DNA from: Roseobacter sp. MH60115 | Lineage (GTDB): Bacteria > Pseudomonadota > Alphaproteobacteria > Rhodobacterales > Rhodobacteraceae | Assembly (NCBI RefSeq): GCF_015644665.1 | Contig: NZ_JADOBQ010000002.1 | Coordinates: forward strand, 124,001-188,000 | DNA: 64,000 bases | Direction of reading: 5' to 3' | Part shown: one piece after another, positions 1-8,942 of the stretch | How positions within the stretch are numbered: the first letter of the stretch is position 1 | Layout of the letters: every line of letters starts with the position of its first letter | Notes under the pieces: generated by a model | Databases searched by the model: none | What the model saw: only the letters and a program-made list of their open reading frames with translations | What the model was told of the DNA's origin: nothing | Translations under genes and position numbers: made by a program

Positions 1-1056
1 CGCGACCTCTCCGCCCGGCCTGCGCAATGGTACCACGGCGCGCCGGAAAGTGCCGCCTTGCAAGATCGCCTGCGCTGCACAGTGCGGGCGCTCAAGGCGG
101 CGCAGGCTCTGAACGGCGCACGGATTGGCGTGATCGGCGGGTTGGCCATGACGTTCTACAATATGGAGGTGTCGACATCGGAACTGCGCGCGCGGCTTGG
201 CGTCGATGTTGCCCATCACGATATGCATGAACTGACCGGGCGGATGGCCGCGTTGGACCCAGATCTTGTCGCCGCTGAGGTGGCAGAGATGGCCCGCGCC
301 GCCGAGATTTCCGGCGTATCGGAGGATCAGATGGCGCTGACCGCCCGCGCGGCCCTGGCGCTTGCAGAGATGGCCGAGGCGGGGGGATATGCGGCGCTAG
401 CGGTCAGCGACTGGCCCGCGTTGCAGGATGACCCGGGCATGCACCCCGGGGCTGCATTCACATGGTTGGAGGAACGTCACAACCTGCCCGTCGCGTCGGA
501 AGGTGACGTGCTGGGCGCGGTGACACAGCTTGTCGCCCGATCGGTGACCGGGCGGGTTGGCTACCTGTTGGACATGACGGAGCCTGATCTGGAGAGCGGA
601 CAGCTTTTGATGTGGCATGGCGGTGGCGGCCCCTTGTATCTGGCTGATGACGCGGGTGCGAAGTGGATCAATCACCCGATGATCGGGCGCGGCACGGAGG
701 CGGGACCGGTCTATGGCGCGATCAGCGATCTGGTCTTCCGCGACGGGCCCGTCACGGTGTTTCGGGTGGCGCGGCACGCAAGCGCCTTCTTTGGCATGAC
801 CGCGCAGGTCTCCGGCCAGGACCCGAGTGGCTTCACAGGCTGTCGCGGGTGGCTGAACAGCTTCGAGATCGACGGGCAACAGGCGGGTCTGGAAGATGTC
901 GTGGCCAGCGTGATGGCGCATGGGTTGGAGCATCACTTCGTACTGGTGCCCGGCAATGTCGTGGGCATCCTGACGGAATTCGCGTCCTGGACGGGCATGG
1001 ACATATTGGGACAGGTCCCGATGCGCGGGCATCTGGACAGGCGCGACTTTACGTAG
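1..1056 (+). CDS. L-fucose/L-arabinose isomerase family protein (5' end missing)
   Basis: The reading frame is open from the first base of the window, so the gene starts upstream; 351 residues are visible. The visible part resembles the C-terminal two thirds of L-fucose isomerase-like proteins, which interconvert aldoses and ketoses at a metal site: a Rossmann-like segment (RIGVIGGLAMTFYNMEV), then a beta-rich C-terminal domain with MWHGGGGPL and late His residues (GLEHHFVLVPGN). The family call is from overall pattern, not from a complete set of metal ligands. It converges on the nucleoside hydrolase gene with an 8 bp tail overlap, so the two are separately transcribed. A sugar-catabolism role is likely, but the substrate cannot be told from sequence. 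Confidence 0.55.
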   Translation, partial: RDLSARPAQWYHGAPESAALQDRLRCTVRALKAAQALNGARIGVIGGLAMTFYNMEVSTSELRARLGVDVAHHDMHELTGRMAALDPDLVAAEVAEMARAAEISGVSEDQMALTARAALALAEMAEAGGYAALAVSDWPALQDDPGMHPGAAFTWLEERHNLPVASEGDVLGAVTQLVARSVTGRVGYLLDMTEPDLESGQLLMWHGGGGPLYLADDAGAKWINHPMIGRGTEAGPVYGAISDLVFRDGPVTVFRVARHASAFFGMTAQVSGQDPSGFTGCRGWLNSFEIDGQQAGLEDVVASVMAHGLEHHFVLVPGNVVGILTEFASWTGMDILGQVPMRGHLDRRDFT

Positions 1057-2128
1057 CTGCGGCGGCAAGCTTGTCGTAGAAATCGAGGAAAATCTCATCG
1101 CGTTGCACATCATGCGCCTCGCGCATTGGGTGGCGGTTTGCATCCCGTTGCCAGTACAATTCCGCATCCAGAATAGGCGACTGCGTTAAGTGCGTCGGCA
1201 CCCAGTCCGGATTGATCAGCCAGGCAATGTTGATGATGTCCCAGATGACCCAAGTGCGCCGTTCCCTGTCCGAGATCGCGAACATGTCGTGCAGCGGGTT
1301 GTGGGTGTAGAGGTGATACAGGTAATCGCCGATGGCCCCACGCCCTTTGACAAACTGCGCCATCTCTGGCCGCGAAATCTTGAGCTGTGCGCCGACGTGA
1401 TAGCCGGGCAGATAGACATGCGGCACGCCGCTGTCGAAGATGATGCGCGAGGCGTGCACGTCCTGCACCAGGTTCAGCGACGGGCGGTTGCAATGCGGAG
1501 CCGACGAGGGATAGGCCGATGTCCAGATCACGACAATACGCTCCCGTATCTCCGGCGCTTTCAGCAGAGCGCTGGCGATGTTCGTCACACAGCCCATCGC
1601 CGCGATGTAGAGCGGGGCATCGCCGGTTTTGGCAAGGCGGATGATGGTGTCGACGGCATCGGAGTCCACCACGTCCTCTGGATGTCGCATGTAGCGTTGC
1701 GCACCCTTGAAGACCTTGCCCTCTGCGGGCATTCCAAGCTTTTCGTAGATGGTGCAAATCTCCGCATGGCTGAGATCCATGCCTTCTGCAGGCCCGACAA
1801 ATGTCAGATCCGCGGCGCGCCGACCTTGCCCGTGCAACCGGTCGAGCCAGCCCTGAAACCCGCCCACCAGATGCTCGTCGCGGGCCGCGCCTTCTTCCAG
1901 GGCCCGCTCCGCCGCCAGAAGCTCCGGCTGATGATGGGCAAAGGAAAACGGCACGGCTGTCACCGCTTCAACCGTCATGTGGTCCGGCGACAGCAGCGCC
2001 CAGGCAATCGCGAACTGGTCGTCGATTTCATTTGCCGCATCCGTGTCGATCAGCAACCGAACCGGCCCGTCATGTGGCAATGAGAGGCGATCCTGCATCA
2101 AGGCGGGGGGGAGCGGTGAAAAGCTCAT
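1049..2128 (-). CDS. nucleoside hydrolase (IUNH family)
   Basis: A 359-residue protein of the inosine-uridine preferring nucleoside hydrolase fold, which splits the N-glycosidic bond of ribonucleosides with a bound Ca2+. Near the N-terminus it has LLIDTDAANEIDDQFAI, a variant of the family's DTDxGxDDA calcium-binding signature: the two Asp pairs are kept but a two-residue stretch is expanded. Further family-like segments are IAAMGCVTNIASAL and the N-rich substrate region around NLVQDVHAS. The ATG start has a GAGGAGA ribosome site seven bases upstream. It is the last gene of a minus-strand run behind a GntR regulator, 12 bp after it. A related ADP-ribosyl or other N-glycoside hydrolase activity remains possible. 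Confidence 0.8.
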   Translation of the reverse strand: MSFSPLPPALMQDRLSLPHDGPVRLLIDTDAANEIDDQFAIAWALLSPDHMTVEAVTAVPFSFAHHQPELLAAERALEEGAARDEHLVGGFQGWLDRLHGQGRRAADLTFVGPAEGMDLSHAEICTIYEKLGMPAEGKVFKGAQRYMRHPEDVVDSDAVDTIIRLAKTGDAPLYIAAMGCVTNIASALLKAPEIRERIVVIWTSAYPSSAPHCNRPSLNLVQDVHASRIIFDSGVPHVYLPGYHVGAQLKISRPEMAQFVKGRGAIGDYLYHLYTHNPLHDMFAISDRERRTWVIWDIINIAWLINPDWVPTHLTQSPILDAELYWQRDANRHPMREAHDVQRDEIFLDFYDKLAAAAT

Positions 2129-2140
2129 GGGCGGGTCTCC

Positions 2141-2896
2141 TCAGACGTGGCGTGGCGTGCGGGCGGATTGGGACAGGTTGAAACTGACGGACCCGGCGCG
2201 GAAGACATCCTCGTGAAAGACAATGCGCCCGGTGTCATCAAAGGCAGAACAGGCCTGCTTCAACAGGGGCTGTCCGGGCTCGATCTGGAAGGTCTCCGCC
2301 ATGGTGTCATCGGCCAGAATGGGGCTGATGTCTTCGCAGGCCGCAGACCAGTCCAAGCCAAAACGCGCGCTGAGGATGCGTAGGATGGATTGTTCGGGTC
2401 CGCGTTCCGGGAAGTCTTCGGGCCTGGCATCCTTGAGCAGCGCGCGGGGGGCATAGGTCATCACCAGCATGCTTGGCTTGTCATCGACCAGCCTAAGGCG
2501 CACTACACGGCTGATCTCGGTGCCCTGCATCTCTTTGGGCAGGTCTGCGGTTTCCGGCGCGCCGGGGGCAAAGTGGTCCAGCGACATAAAGCGGGAGGAG
2601 GGGTCGTGCCCCGCGCGCAGCATCGCATCGGTGAAGGACGTCAGGCAGGTGTCGGAGGCGGGCGAGAGGGTCAGCACCCGGTAGCCGCTGCCTTGCTTGC
2701 TCTCGACGTAGCCATCCTGCACCAGCATGTCCAAGGCCCGTCGGATCGTCACGCGGCTCACTGAAAAATGCGTGGCCAGTTCGCTTTCGGTCGGCATGCG
2801 CCCGCCCACGGGGTACCGCCCCGCCTTGAGACGCTGGAGGATCACGCGGTACGCATGTTCGTACTTCGGTTGCGTTTCTGATTGCATGGATACCAT
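2141..2896 (-). CDS. GntR/HutC-type transcriptional regulator
   Basis: A 251-residue regulator. Residues about 12-75 form a winged helix typical of GntR proteins (GGRMPTESELATHFSVSRVT followed by IRRALDMLVQDGYVESKQGSG), and residues about 90-245 match the UTRA ligand-binding domain of the HutC subfamily. The start lies 3 bp after the aldehyde dehydrogenase stop codon. A second in-frame ATG at 2887 has a better-spaced GGGGATGG ribosome site and may be the true start. It sits inside the operon between the aldehyde dehydrogenase and nucleoside hydrolase genes, so it probably controls the operon in response to a metabolite of the pathway; the ligand is unknown. Confidence 0.88.
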   Translation of the reverse strand: MVSMQSETQPKYEHAYRVILQRLKAGRYPVGGRMPTESELATHFSVSRVTIRRALDMLVQDGYVESKQGSGYRVLTLSPASDTCLTSFTDAMLRAGHDPSSRFMSLDHFAPGAPETADLPKEMQGTEISRVVRLRLVDDKPSMLVMTYAPRALLKDARPEDFPERGPEQSILRILSARFGLDWSAACEDISPILADDTMAETFQIEPGQPLLKQACSAFDDTGRIVFHEDVFRAGSVSFNLSQSARTPRHV

Positions 2897-2899
2897 CCC

Positions 2900-4372
2900 C
2901 TATCCGACCCAGACGCTTTTGGTCTGACTATAGAGCGCGATGGCGTCCTTGCCCATTTCGCGCCCGTAGCCTGATTGTTTCACCCCGCCAAAGGGCGAGG
3001 CGGCATCCGTCTCTCCCCAGCAATTCACCCAGACCGTTCCGGCCTGCAGGGCTTCGGCAAACCGCCTGACACGCGTCACATCCTGCGACCAAAGGCCCGC
3101 CGCCAGCCCGTAGTCCGACCTGTTGGCCCGGGCCAGCACGTCGGCGTCGTCGGTGAACGTCAAAATCGACAGCACGGGGCCAAAGACCTCTTCCCGCGCG
3201 ATGGTCATCCGATCCTCAACCCCGGTGATGAGTGTCGGCGGGATGAACCAGCCCTCCCCTGGCGCCCGAACGCCGCCGATCTGAATCGTTGCACCCTGCT
3301 GTTGGCTGGTCTCGACATAACCAAGGATCATATTCATTTGTTTTTCGCTGATCACCGGGCCCAGATCATGCCCGGGTTCTTCAAGGCCGGATCCAACGCT
3401 GACTTCTCGCGCCAGCGCGCTCAGGCCGTCCACTACCTGATCATACACGCTGTCATGGACGTAGAGCCGCGCCCCCGCCGTACAGCTTTGCCCGTTGTTG
3501 CCGAAGTTTGCCCAGAAGGCACCGGGTATGGCGCGGGACAGATTGGCATCCGGGAAGATGATATTGGCCGCCTTGCCGCCCAGTTCCAGCGAGAGTTTCT
3601 TGAGATTGCCGGCAGAGGCCTTGACGATCTCGCGGCCCGTGCGCGTGCTGCCGGTAAATCCGATTTTTGCGATGCCTTTATGCGCGGCCAGTGCCGCGCC
3701 CGCATCATGGCCATAGCCGGGCACCACGTTCAAAACGCCCTCCGGCAGACCCGCTTCCAGCGCCAGATCGGCCAGGTAGAGCGCCGAGAGCGGCGTCTCT
3801 TCGGAGGGTTTCAGCACGATGGTATTGCCTGCGGCCAGGGCGGGCGCGAGTTTCCAGGCGGCCATCAGCAACGGGTAGTTCCATGGGGTGATCAACCCGC
3901 AGACCCCCACCGGCTCAATGCGTGTGTAATTCAAGCGGTCGGGTGTGCTGACCGGGATTGTCGCGCCTTCGATCTTATCCGGCCAGCCCGCGAAGTACCG
4001 GAAATGACGCGCAGACCAATGCGCATCGACATCGCGTGCGGTGGCGTATGGTTTGCCATTGTCGAGCGCGTCCAGCTGCCCGAAGATCGGTGCGCGTTCT
4101 TCGATCAAATCGGCCAGCCGCCACAGAATGCGGCCCCGGTCATGGGGCATCATCCGGCTCCATGGCCCGCCCTGAAAGGCCCGCGTCGCCGCCTGAACCG
4201 CAAGATCAATCTCCGGCGATCCTGCCCGCGCAACCTCTGCCAGAGGACGTCCGGTCGACGGGTTGATCACCGCCAGCGTTTGGGCGGTATCACAGCGCTT
4301 GCCCCCGATCCGGAGTGCCTGTTTGGCCTCGATGAAGGCGGCAACTTCTGGCAAGAGCGGGGTCATGTTCAT
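2900..4372 (-). CDS. aldehyde dehydrogenase family protein
   Basis: A 490-residue NAD(P)-dependent aldehyde dehydrogenase of normal family length. The catalytic machinery is intact: general base Glu263 in LSLELGGKAANI, nucleophile Cys297 in NNGQSCTAGARLYV, the oxyanion Asn in TPWNYPLL (around residue 165), and the FGGVKQSGYGREMG motif near the C-terminus. Close relatives oxidise betaine aldehyde, gamma-aminobutyraldehyde-type or aromatic aldehydes; the sequence does not fix which. Its ATG overlaps the stop of the acyl-CoA synthetase gene (ATGA), so translation is probably coupled. A second ATG two codons in could be used instead. Confidence 0.9.
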   Translation of the reverse strand: MNMTPLLPEVAAFIEAKQALRIGGKRCDTAQTLAVINPSTGRPLAEVARAGSPEIDLAVQAATRAFQGGPWSRMMPHDRGRILWRLADLIEERAPIFGQLDALDNGKPYATARDVDAHWSARHFRYFAGWPDKIEGATIPVSTPDRLNYTRIEPVGVCGLITPWNYPLLMAAWKLAPALAAGNTIVLKPSEETPLSALYLADLALEAGLPEGVLNVVPGYGHDAGAALAAHKGIAKIGFTGSTRTGREIVKASAGNLKKLSLELGGKAANIIFPDANLSRAIPGAFWANFGNNGQSCTAGARLYVHDSVYDQVVDGLSALAREVSVGSGLEEPGHDLGPVISEKQMNMILGYVETSQQQGATIQIGGVRAPGEGWFIPPTLITGVEDRMTIAREEVFGPVLSILTFTDDADVLARANRSDYGLAAGLWSQDVTRVRRFAEALQAGTVWVNCWGETDAASPFGGVKQSGYGREMGKDAIALYSQTKSVWVG

Positions 4373-6039
4373 GACTTGTCTCCCTGCGCCGCTTTCTCAG
4401 CTTCGCGCAGCGCACGGCGATTGATCTTGCCGGACGAGGTCATCTCGAACCCGTCGACATAGGCAAATTCGCGCGGCGCCTTGTAGCCTGCCAGCCGGAT
4501 TTTGACATGCGCGCGCAGCTGCTCGGACAGTGCCGCATCGCCGACAAAGCCCTGCTTCAACTTGATGACAGCTTTGACAATGGCGCCCCGATCCGCATCC
4601 GGTTTGCCGATCACCGCAGCTTCGGCCACACCGGGGTGGGCGAGCAGACATTCCTCGATCTCTGCCGGACCGATCCGGAAACCCGACGATTTGATCAGAT
4701 CGTCAGACCGGCCCTTGTACCAGAAATATCCGTCCTCATCCCGCACGGCCAGATCATGCGTGCGCAGGTACGGCCCCAGCGCCATCTCCGCTGTCTTTTC
4801 GGGATTGTTCAGATACCCCAGAAACCGGGTGGGAGAGGTCTGCAAGGTCACGATCTCACCCGGTTCACCGTCTGCGACCTCTTCGCCGTCTGCGTCTACC
4901 AGCAAAACCTGATGTCCCGGATAGGCGCGGCCCATGGAGCCGGGTCTGCGCGGGTAGAGCGCGGCACAGTTGCCGATCAAGTGGTTCACCTCTGTCATGC
5001 CGTAAAACTCGTTGCACACGACCTTCAGCTTCGTCTCCGCCCAGTTCAGGGTTTCAGAGGCCAGCGCTTCCCCGCCGGTACAGATGACCTTGAGGGCCAG
5101 ATCATGCACCGCACGTGGGTCGGGCGTCTGCGCCAGACGTTTGATTGCCGTGGGGGCGAGGAAGCTGTGGGTGACCCGGTGGCGGCCAATAAAGCCATAG
5201 GCGTAGTCGGCGGTGAACCGTTCCAGCGAGGTGGCGATGGGTCGCCCCGCCATCCACGCGGGGAACAACATATCCAGCAGACCACCAACCCACGCCCAAT
5301 CCGACGGGGACCAATAGACCGCATCCGCGTCCTCCATCGCGAGGTTGAAGAAGAGGTTGATCGAAGGCGTGTATGCCGCCAGTATCCGATGCCCGTGCAG
5401 GATGCCTTTCGGCTTGCCGGTCGACCCGGAAGTGTACATCAGCAGGGCGGGGTCATCGGCGCCTGTGTACTCCGGCGCAAAGTCAGGCGCATCTGTGTCC
5501 ATGGCGGCGGCAAGATCGAGATCGCCATCCTGCGGGTCGCGGCTTAGGACATGTTTGAGGTGCGGGAAATCGCTCCGGGCAGTCGCGCGCATCGGCTCCC
5601 AGGCGTCGGCCGCGGTCAGGATGACGGGCAGTTCGCAATCGTTCATTGCATGGCGCAGCGTGTCGGGACCATAGAGCTGCGACAGTGTCACGGCGGTGCC
5701 GCCCAGCTTGCAGACGGCCATATGGGCGATGGCGGTATCGGGATGCTGTCCGGTGTGCAGGCCGATCAGGCTGCCGCGTCCGTAGCCCAGTTGCCTCAGC
5801 TGCGCGGCGAGGTTGGTCGCTGCGCGGTTGATCTCAGCAAAGCTTTGCACATGCGTGACGCCGGCACTGTCCTCGAAAATCATGGCCGGATTGTCTCGCG
5901 TGGCGGTGCCGAGGTGCTTGCCCACCGTCATGTGAAAGATGTTTGCGTCTTCCGGCCACCCGATCTCGTAGCCATCACCGACTTCGGTCAGATTGAGCCC
6001 GGCATGCAGGTCGCGGGGAATGTTGATTTTTGCGCTCAC
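4369..6039 (-). CDS. AMP-dependent acyl-CoA synthetase
   Basis: A 556-residue adenylate-forming ligase that would activate a carboxylic acid to its CoA thioester with ATP. Motifs visible are the P-loop-like YTSGSTGKPKG (around residue 225), EFYGMTEVNHLIG, the hinge region YFWYKGRSDDLIKSSGFRIG, and the catalytic Lys region SSGKINRRALRE at the C-terminus. It resembles medium-chain or acetyl/propionyl-type synthetases. The open frame extends about 150 codons further upstream, but that part only mirrors the DUF35 gene in another frame; I chose GTG at 6039 because it overlaps the DUF35 stop codon (GTGA) and begins right at the conserved N-terminus. Confidence 0.87.
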   Translation of the reverse strand: MSAKINIPRDLHAGLNLTEVGDGYEIGWPEDANIFHMTVGKHLGTATRDNPAMIFEDSAGVTHVQSFAEINRAATNLAAQLRQLGYGRGSLIGLHTGQHPDTAIAHMAVCKLGGTAVTLSQLYGPDTLRHAMNDCELPVILTAADAWEPMRATARSDFPHLKHVLSRDPQDGDLDLAAAMDTDAPDFAPEYTGADDPALLMYTSGSTGKPKGILHGHRILAAYTPSINLFFNLAMEDADAVYWSPSDWAWVGGLLDMLFPAWMAGRPIATSLERFTADYAYGFIGRHRVTHSFLAPTAIKRLAQTPDPRAVHDLALKVICTGGEALASETLNWAETKLKVVCNEFYGMTEVNHLIGNCAALYPRRPGSMGRAYPGHQVLLVDADGEEVADGEPGEIVTLQTSPTRFLGYLNNPEKTAEMALGPYLRTHDLAVRDEDGYFWYKGRSDDLIKSSGFRIGPAEIEECLLAHPGVAEAAVIGKPDADRGAIVKAVIKLKQGFVGDAALSEQLRAHVKIRLAGYKAPREFAYVDGFEMTSSGKINRRALREAEKAAQGDKS

Positions 6040-6416
6040 CCGTCCCGCTCCTCGGCAAGAGCTGTCAGGCGCAGCACGGGCAGATTGTCCCCGGATGCGG
6101 CGATGATGCCCCGCGTCTCCGTTGCGGGGATTGCCTGCAGCCGCAGCGTGGTTTTCGTGTTGGCCCCGTCGAAGTGCACGAGACCGAAATCGCCGTCCAG
6201 CCCGGTGGTGCGAAACAGGACCTGCGCGGTGCCGGGCAAGTCTGTCCAGTCCCCCTCCAAGCAGCCACAGGTGCAAACCCGCAAGGGTGGAAAGCTGGTC
6301 GCGGCGCAGCTTTGACAGCGTCGGGCCCTTGCTTTGCCAGCCGACAGCCCAGCGACATAGGGTGCCATCCAGCCCGGGTTCAATGCGTAGTCGAGGCCGA
6401 GATGATGTGAAATCAT
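6036..6416 (-). CDS. DUF35 / OB-fold zinc-ribbon protein, thiolase partner
   Basis: A 126-residue protein with an N-terminal rubredoxin-like zinc ribbon (CQSC and, about 13 residues on, the CTCGC cluster) followed by an OB-fold-type beta region. Proteins of this DUF35 family are usually encoded beside thiolase-like proteins and form complexes with them; in steroid degradation ChsH2-type partners bind the Ltp2 retro-aldolase. Here the gene overlaps the upstream thiolase gene by 4 bp and the downstream acyl-CoA synthetase by 4 bp, so a thiolase-DUF35 complex is a natural inference. Zinc binding and the complex are inferred from the family. Confidence 0.85.
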   Translation of the reverse strand: MISHHLGLDYALNPGWMAPYVAGLSAGKARARRCQSCAATSFPPLRVCTCGCLEGDWTDLPGTAQVLFRTTGLDGDFGLVHFDGANTKTTLRLQAIPATETRGIIAASGDNLPVLRLTALAEERDG

Positions 6417-7594
6417 GCCGCTCTCTCCGCCCGCTCAAGGATCGTGACAGCCGAGAGTGTACAGACCCCGCCATGGGTATCCGCCAACGCATAGCGGGGC
6501 AGCGTGTCGGGCTGCAGGGCGGGATGGTACCGGCCTTCCAGGAGCAGGGCGCAGGTTGCCGTCTGCCCGACGCCGGTTGCGCCCACGGGCGCGCCTTGCC
6601 CCATCAGCCCGCCGGACAGGTTGATCGCGCAACGGCCGGCGGGCGCAAAAACTCCGTCGTTCAGGTCGCGCGATACATCCTCGCTCAGCCCCAAGGCGGC
6701 AATGGCCTGCAGTTGCGTCCCCGCGTAAGCGTCATAGAGCTCGGCAAGGCCGATCTCCGCCGGGGTCGCGCCTGCTTCGGCACAGGCCCGCTGCATCGCC
6801 ATCTGTTTTGCGGTGAAAAACCCCGGATCGGCTCGCGCGCCAAGATGCATGTGGTCCGTCGCGGCCCCCATCCCGGCAATTCTGGCTGCTCCGGCACGCC
6901 CGCGCGGTGTCGCATCGGTTCGGGACAGGATGATCGCTGCGGCCCCATCGGACAATGGCGAACAGTGTAAGCGTCGATAGGGTGAAGCGATGGCCGGGCT
7001 GTCGGCGATGTCCTGTGGGCTATCTCTGCGTGGCAAATGTGCACCGGGATTGTGGCACGCATTGCTGCGATTCTGGAGGGTCACGGAAGCCAGATCCGCC
7101 TCCGTTCCCCCATGTTCCGCTGCAAAAGCCTGAAAGGACAGGGCATAGAGCGCCGTTGAGGTCAGGCCCGTCATACCATCTGTCCAGGCGTCGAAGGAAA
7201 ACCCGTAAAGGGTGCGGACCGCATCGCCTGACAATGAGGAGGCGGAGGGATCGATGCCGATGACAGCCACATGTTTTGCCGCCCCGGCCTGAATGGCGCG
7301 GGCGGCGGTGTGCACGGCAACCTGACCGGACGCGCCGCCACCTTCACAGCGCGTGGCGGCAACCCCCGTCAGACCAAGTTCTGTGGCCAGAACCGATGCC
7401 GGGTTCAGCTGTAAATGGAAAAAATCGCTCTCGGAGGCGACGTAAAGCGCGTCGATATCCGAGTGCTCCAAGCCGGACCGTTCCAAGGCCATTTCAAAAG
7501 CCGAGAGCGCCCAGTCGCGAAAGCCGGTCCCGTCCTTGCGCCGGTTGAAGGGCGTCAGGGCAGCGCCGGTGACTGTGACGTCTCTGACTTGCAT
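6413..7594 (-). CDS. thiolase-family protein (SCP-x/lipid-transfer type), altered active site
   Basis: A 393-residue thiolase-superfamily protein, first gene of the minus-strand operon. The nucleophilic Cys is plausible at Cys83 (TRCEGGGASG), and the nucleotide-loop-like stretch GGLMGQGAPVGATG is present near residues 328-341. In ordinary thiolases this loop reads GHPxGATG, and its His is catalytic; here it is Ala335. The protein may therefore not be a simple acetyl-CoA acyltransferase: together with the adjacent DUF35 protein it could be a retro-aldolase-like or other C-C lyase/ligase acting on CoA thioesters. The operon's ligase and aldehyde dehydrogenase fit a catabolic pathway for a carboxylic acid that passes through CoA esters. 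Confidence 0.82.
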   Translation of the reverse strand: MQVRDVTVTGAALTPFNRRKDGTGFRDWALSAFEMALERSGLEHSDIDALYVASESDFFHLQLNPASVLATELGLTGVAATRCEGGGASGQVAVHTAARAIQAGAAKHVAVIGIDPSASSLSGDAVRTLYGFSFDAWTDGMTGLTSTALYALSFQAFAAEHGGTEADLASVTLQNRSNACHNPGAHLPRRDSPQDIADSPAIASPYRRLHCSPLSDGAAAIILSRTDATPRGRAGAARIAGMGAATDHMHLGARADPGFFTAKQMAMQRACAEAGATPAEIGLAELYDAYAGTQLQAIAALGLSEDVSRDLNDGVFAPAGRCAINLSGGLMGQGAPVGATGVGQTATCALLLEGRYHPALQPDTLPRYALADTHGGVCTLSAVTILERAERAA

Positions 7595-7740
7595 CTTTCA
7601 ATGGTGCTCACATTTGGCTGGATCACCGGGATACTTTGACCTAACATATTTGTAGATACAAGTTGATTTTGAAGATGAACGCGCAGGGCCGCCGTATGCC
7701 GGTTTCGGCGTTACCGTGATGGGCTGGCGAGGATTTCGCT

Positions 7741-8907
7741 TTGAGTTTGAGGTCGCTTTTGACATCCGGATTGGTCTGTTTCTGCGCAGGTGGTCTCTAT
7801 GGATGGAGCGCTCTCATCGCGCCGGTGCAGGCCGCTTACGGCGTCACCACGGCCCAGACGGGTTTGATTTTCTCTCTGGCAATCGTGAGCTTTACCGTCG
7901 CCGTTATTCTCGTGCCGCGCCTTCCCGTAAAGACATCGACCCCAAGCGCCGTGGCCTGTTTCGGACTGTTCAGTGCTCTGAGCGTTCTTGCAGCAGCGCG
8001 CATGCCGGAGTTTGAATTTTTCCTGCTGTGGTTCAGTGGAGGCTTCGGCGCCGCGAGCGGAGGCATTTACATTGCGGCCCTCGGCGTTGCCGCCTCGGCA
8101 CCTGCGCATAAGATCGCCACCCCGGCCATGGTCGCGGCCTTCGGCACCGGCGGCGCCGTATTCGGACCGCTATGGCGGGTGATGGACGCAGCGGGCTATG
8201 GGCTGGACGGGTTGCTGCTGTTGGCGGGGGGCCTCGGCGGCTGTTCTGTGTTGGCGGCTTTTACGTCGAAGCTTGGCTCCCCCATACGCAGCACGCCGCG
8301 TGCGGACCGCGTCACATCCGCCCGCCCGGCGCAGTCGGCACAGGTGCTGGCCATGATCTGGACCATCTTTGCCTTCGGGTCGTTCGGCGGGCTGATGGTG
8401 CTTGGACTGGCCTCCAAGATGATGGACGTCGCCGGAGCCGGCGTCGCCCTGGGCAGTCTCGGCCTGGCCGGCATCGCGCTTGGCAACACCTCGGGCCGTT
8501 TATCCGTTGCCCTGCTAACCCAGCACCTAACGCCGCAGACCTGCATGCTGATGGCGATGGGCCTGACGCTGGCTGGCTTGGCGATGGCCGCTTTTCACCT
8601 CAACCCGGTGATGCTGTGCGTCGCCCTGATCCTGGTGGCCACAGGCTACGGGGTCGTCGCCTCGACGGTTCCGGTCATGACCAGAGCCGCCTTTGGGGCG
8701 GATGACTTTGCCAAACGCTTTTCCGTGGTGTTTTCCGCGTGGGGGGTCGCGGGGTTTCTCGCACCTTGGGCGGGTGGGGTGATGTTCGACATGCGCGACA
8801 GCTTCATGTTGCCATTGCTATGCGCGATGGGGACCGCACTGGTGTGTGGCTGGCTGTCGGTGCGCCTGCCACGCCGTGCCACTTTGAAGGGTCTCTCTGA
8901 TCCTTGA
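7741..8907 (+). CDS. MFS transporter
   Basis: A 388-residue integral membrane protein with about twelve hydrophobic segments in two groups of six, characteristic of major facilitator carriers. The N-terminal GGLYGWSALIAPVQ resembles oxalate/formate-antiporter-like carriers. The first codon is taken as TTG 7741, because a GAGGA ribosome site lies 7 bases upstream and no ATG in frame precedes the first membrane helix. It is transcribed divergently from the thiolase operon across a 146 bp gap, so it may import the substrate of that operon; this is inference from position only. It converges on the GlxA-type regulator gene. Confidence 0.83.
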   Translation: MSLRSLLTSGLVCFCAGGLYGWSALIAPVQAAYGVTTAQTGLIFSLAIVSFTVAVILVPRLPVKTSTPSAVACFGLFSALSVLAAARMPEFEFFLLWFSGGFGAASGGIYIAALGVAASAPAHKIATPAMVAAFGTGGAVFGPLWRVMDAAGYGLDGLLLLAGGLGGCSVLAAFTSKLGSPIRSTPRADRVTSARPAQSAQVLAMIWTIFAFGSFGGLMVLGLASKMMDVAGAGVALGSLGLAGIALGNTSGRLSVALLTQHLTPQTCMLMAMGLTLAGLAMAAFHLNPVMLCVALILVATGYGVVASTVPVMTRAAFGADDFAKRFSVVFSAWGVAGFLAPWAGGVMFDMRDSFMLPLLCAMGTALVCGWLSVRLPRRATLKGLSDP

Positions 8908-8942
8908 CGAAGGGCACCCGCACAGCGGATGCCGACACCACG

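Noticed and set aside
6040-6492. 150-codon N-terminal extension of the acyl-CoA synthetase
   Set aside because: It is the other-frame shadow of the DUF35 gene; the conserved protein begins at GTG 6039.
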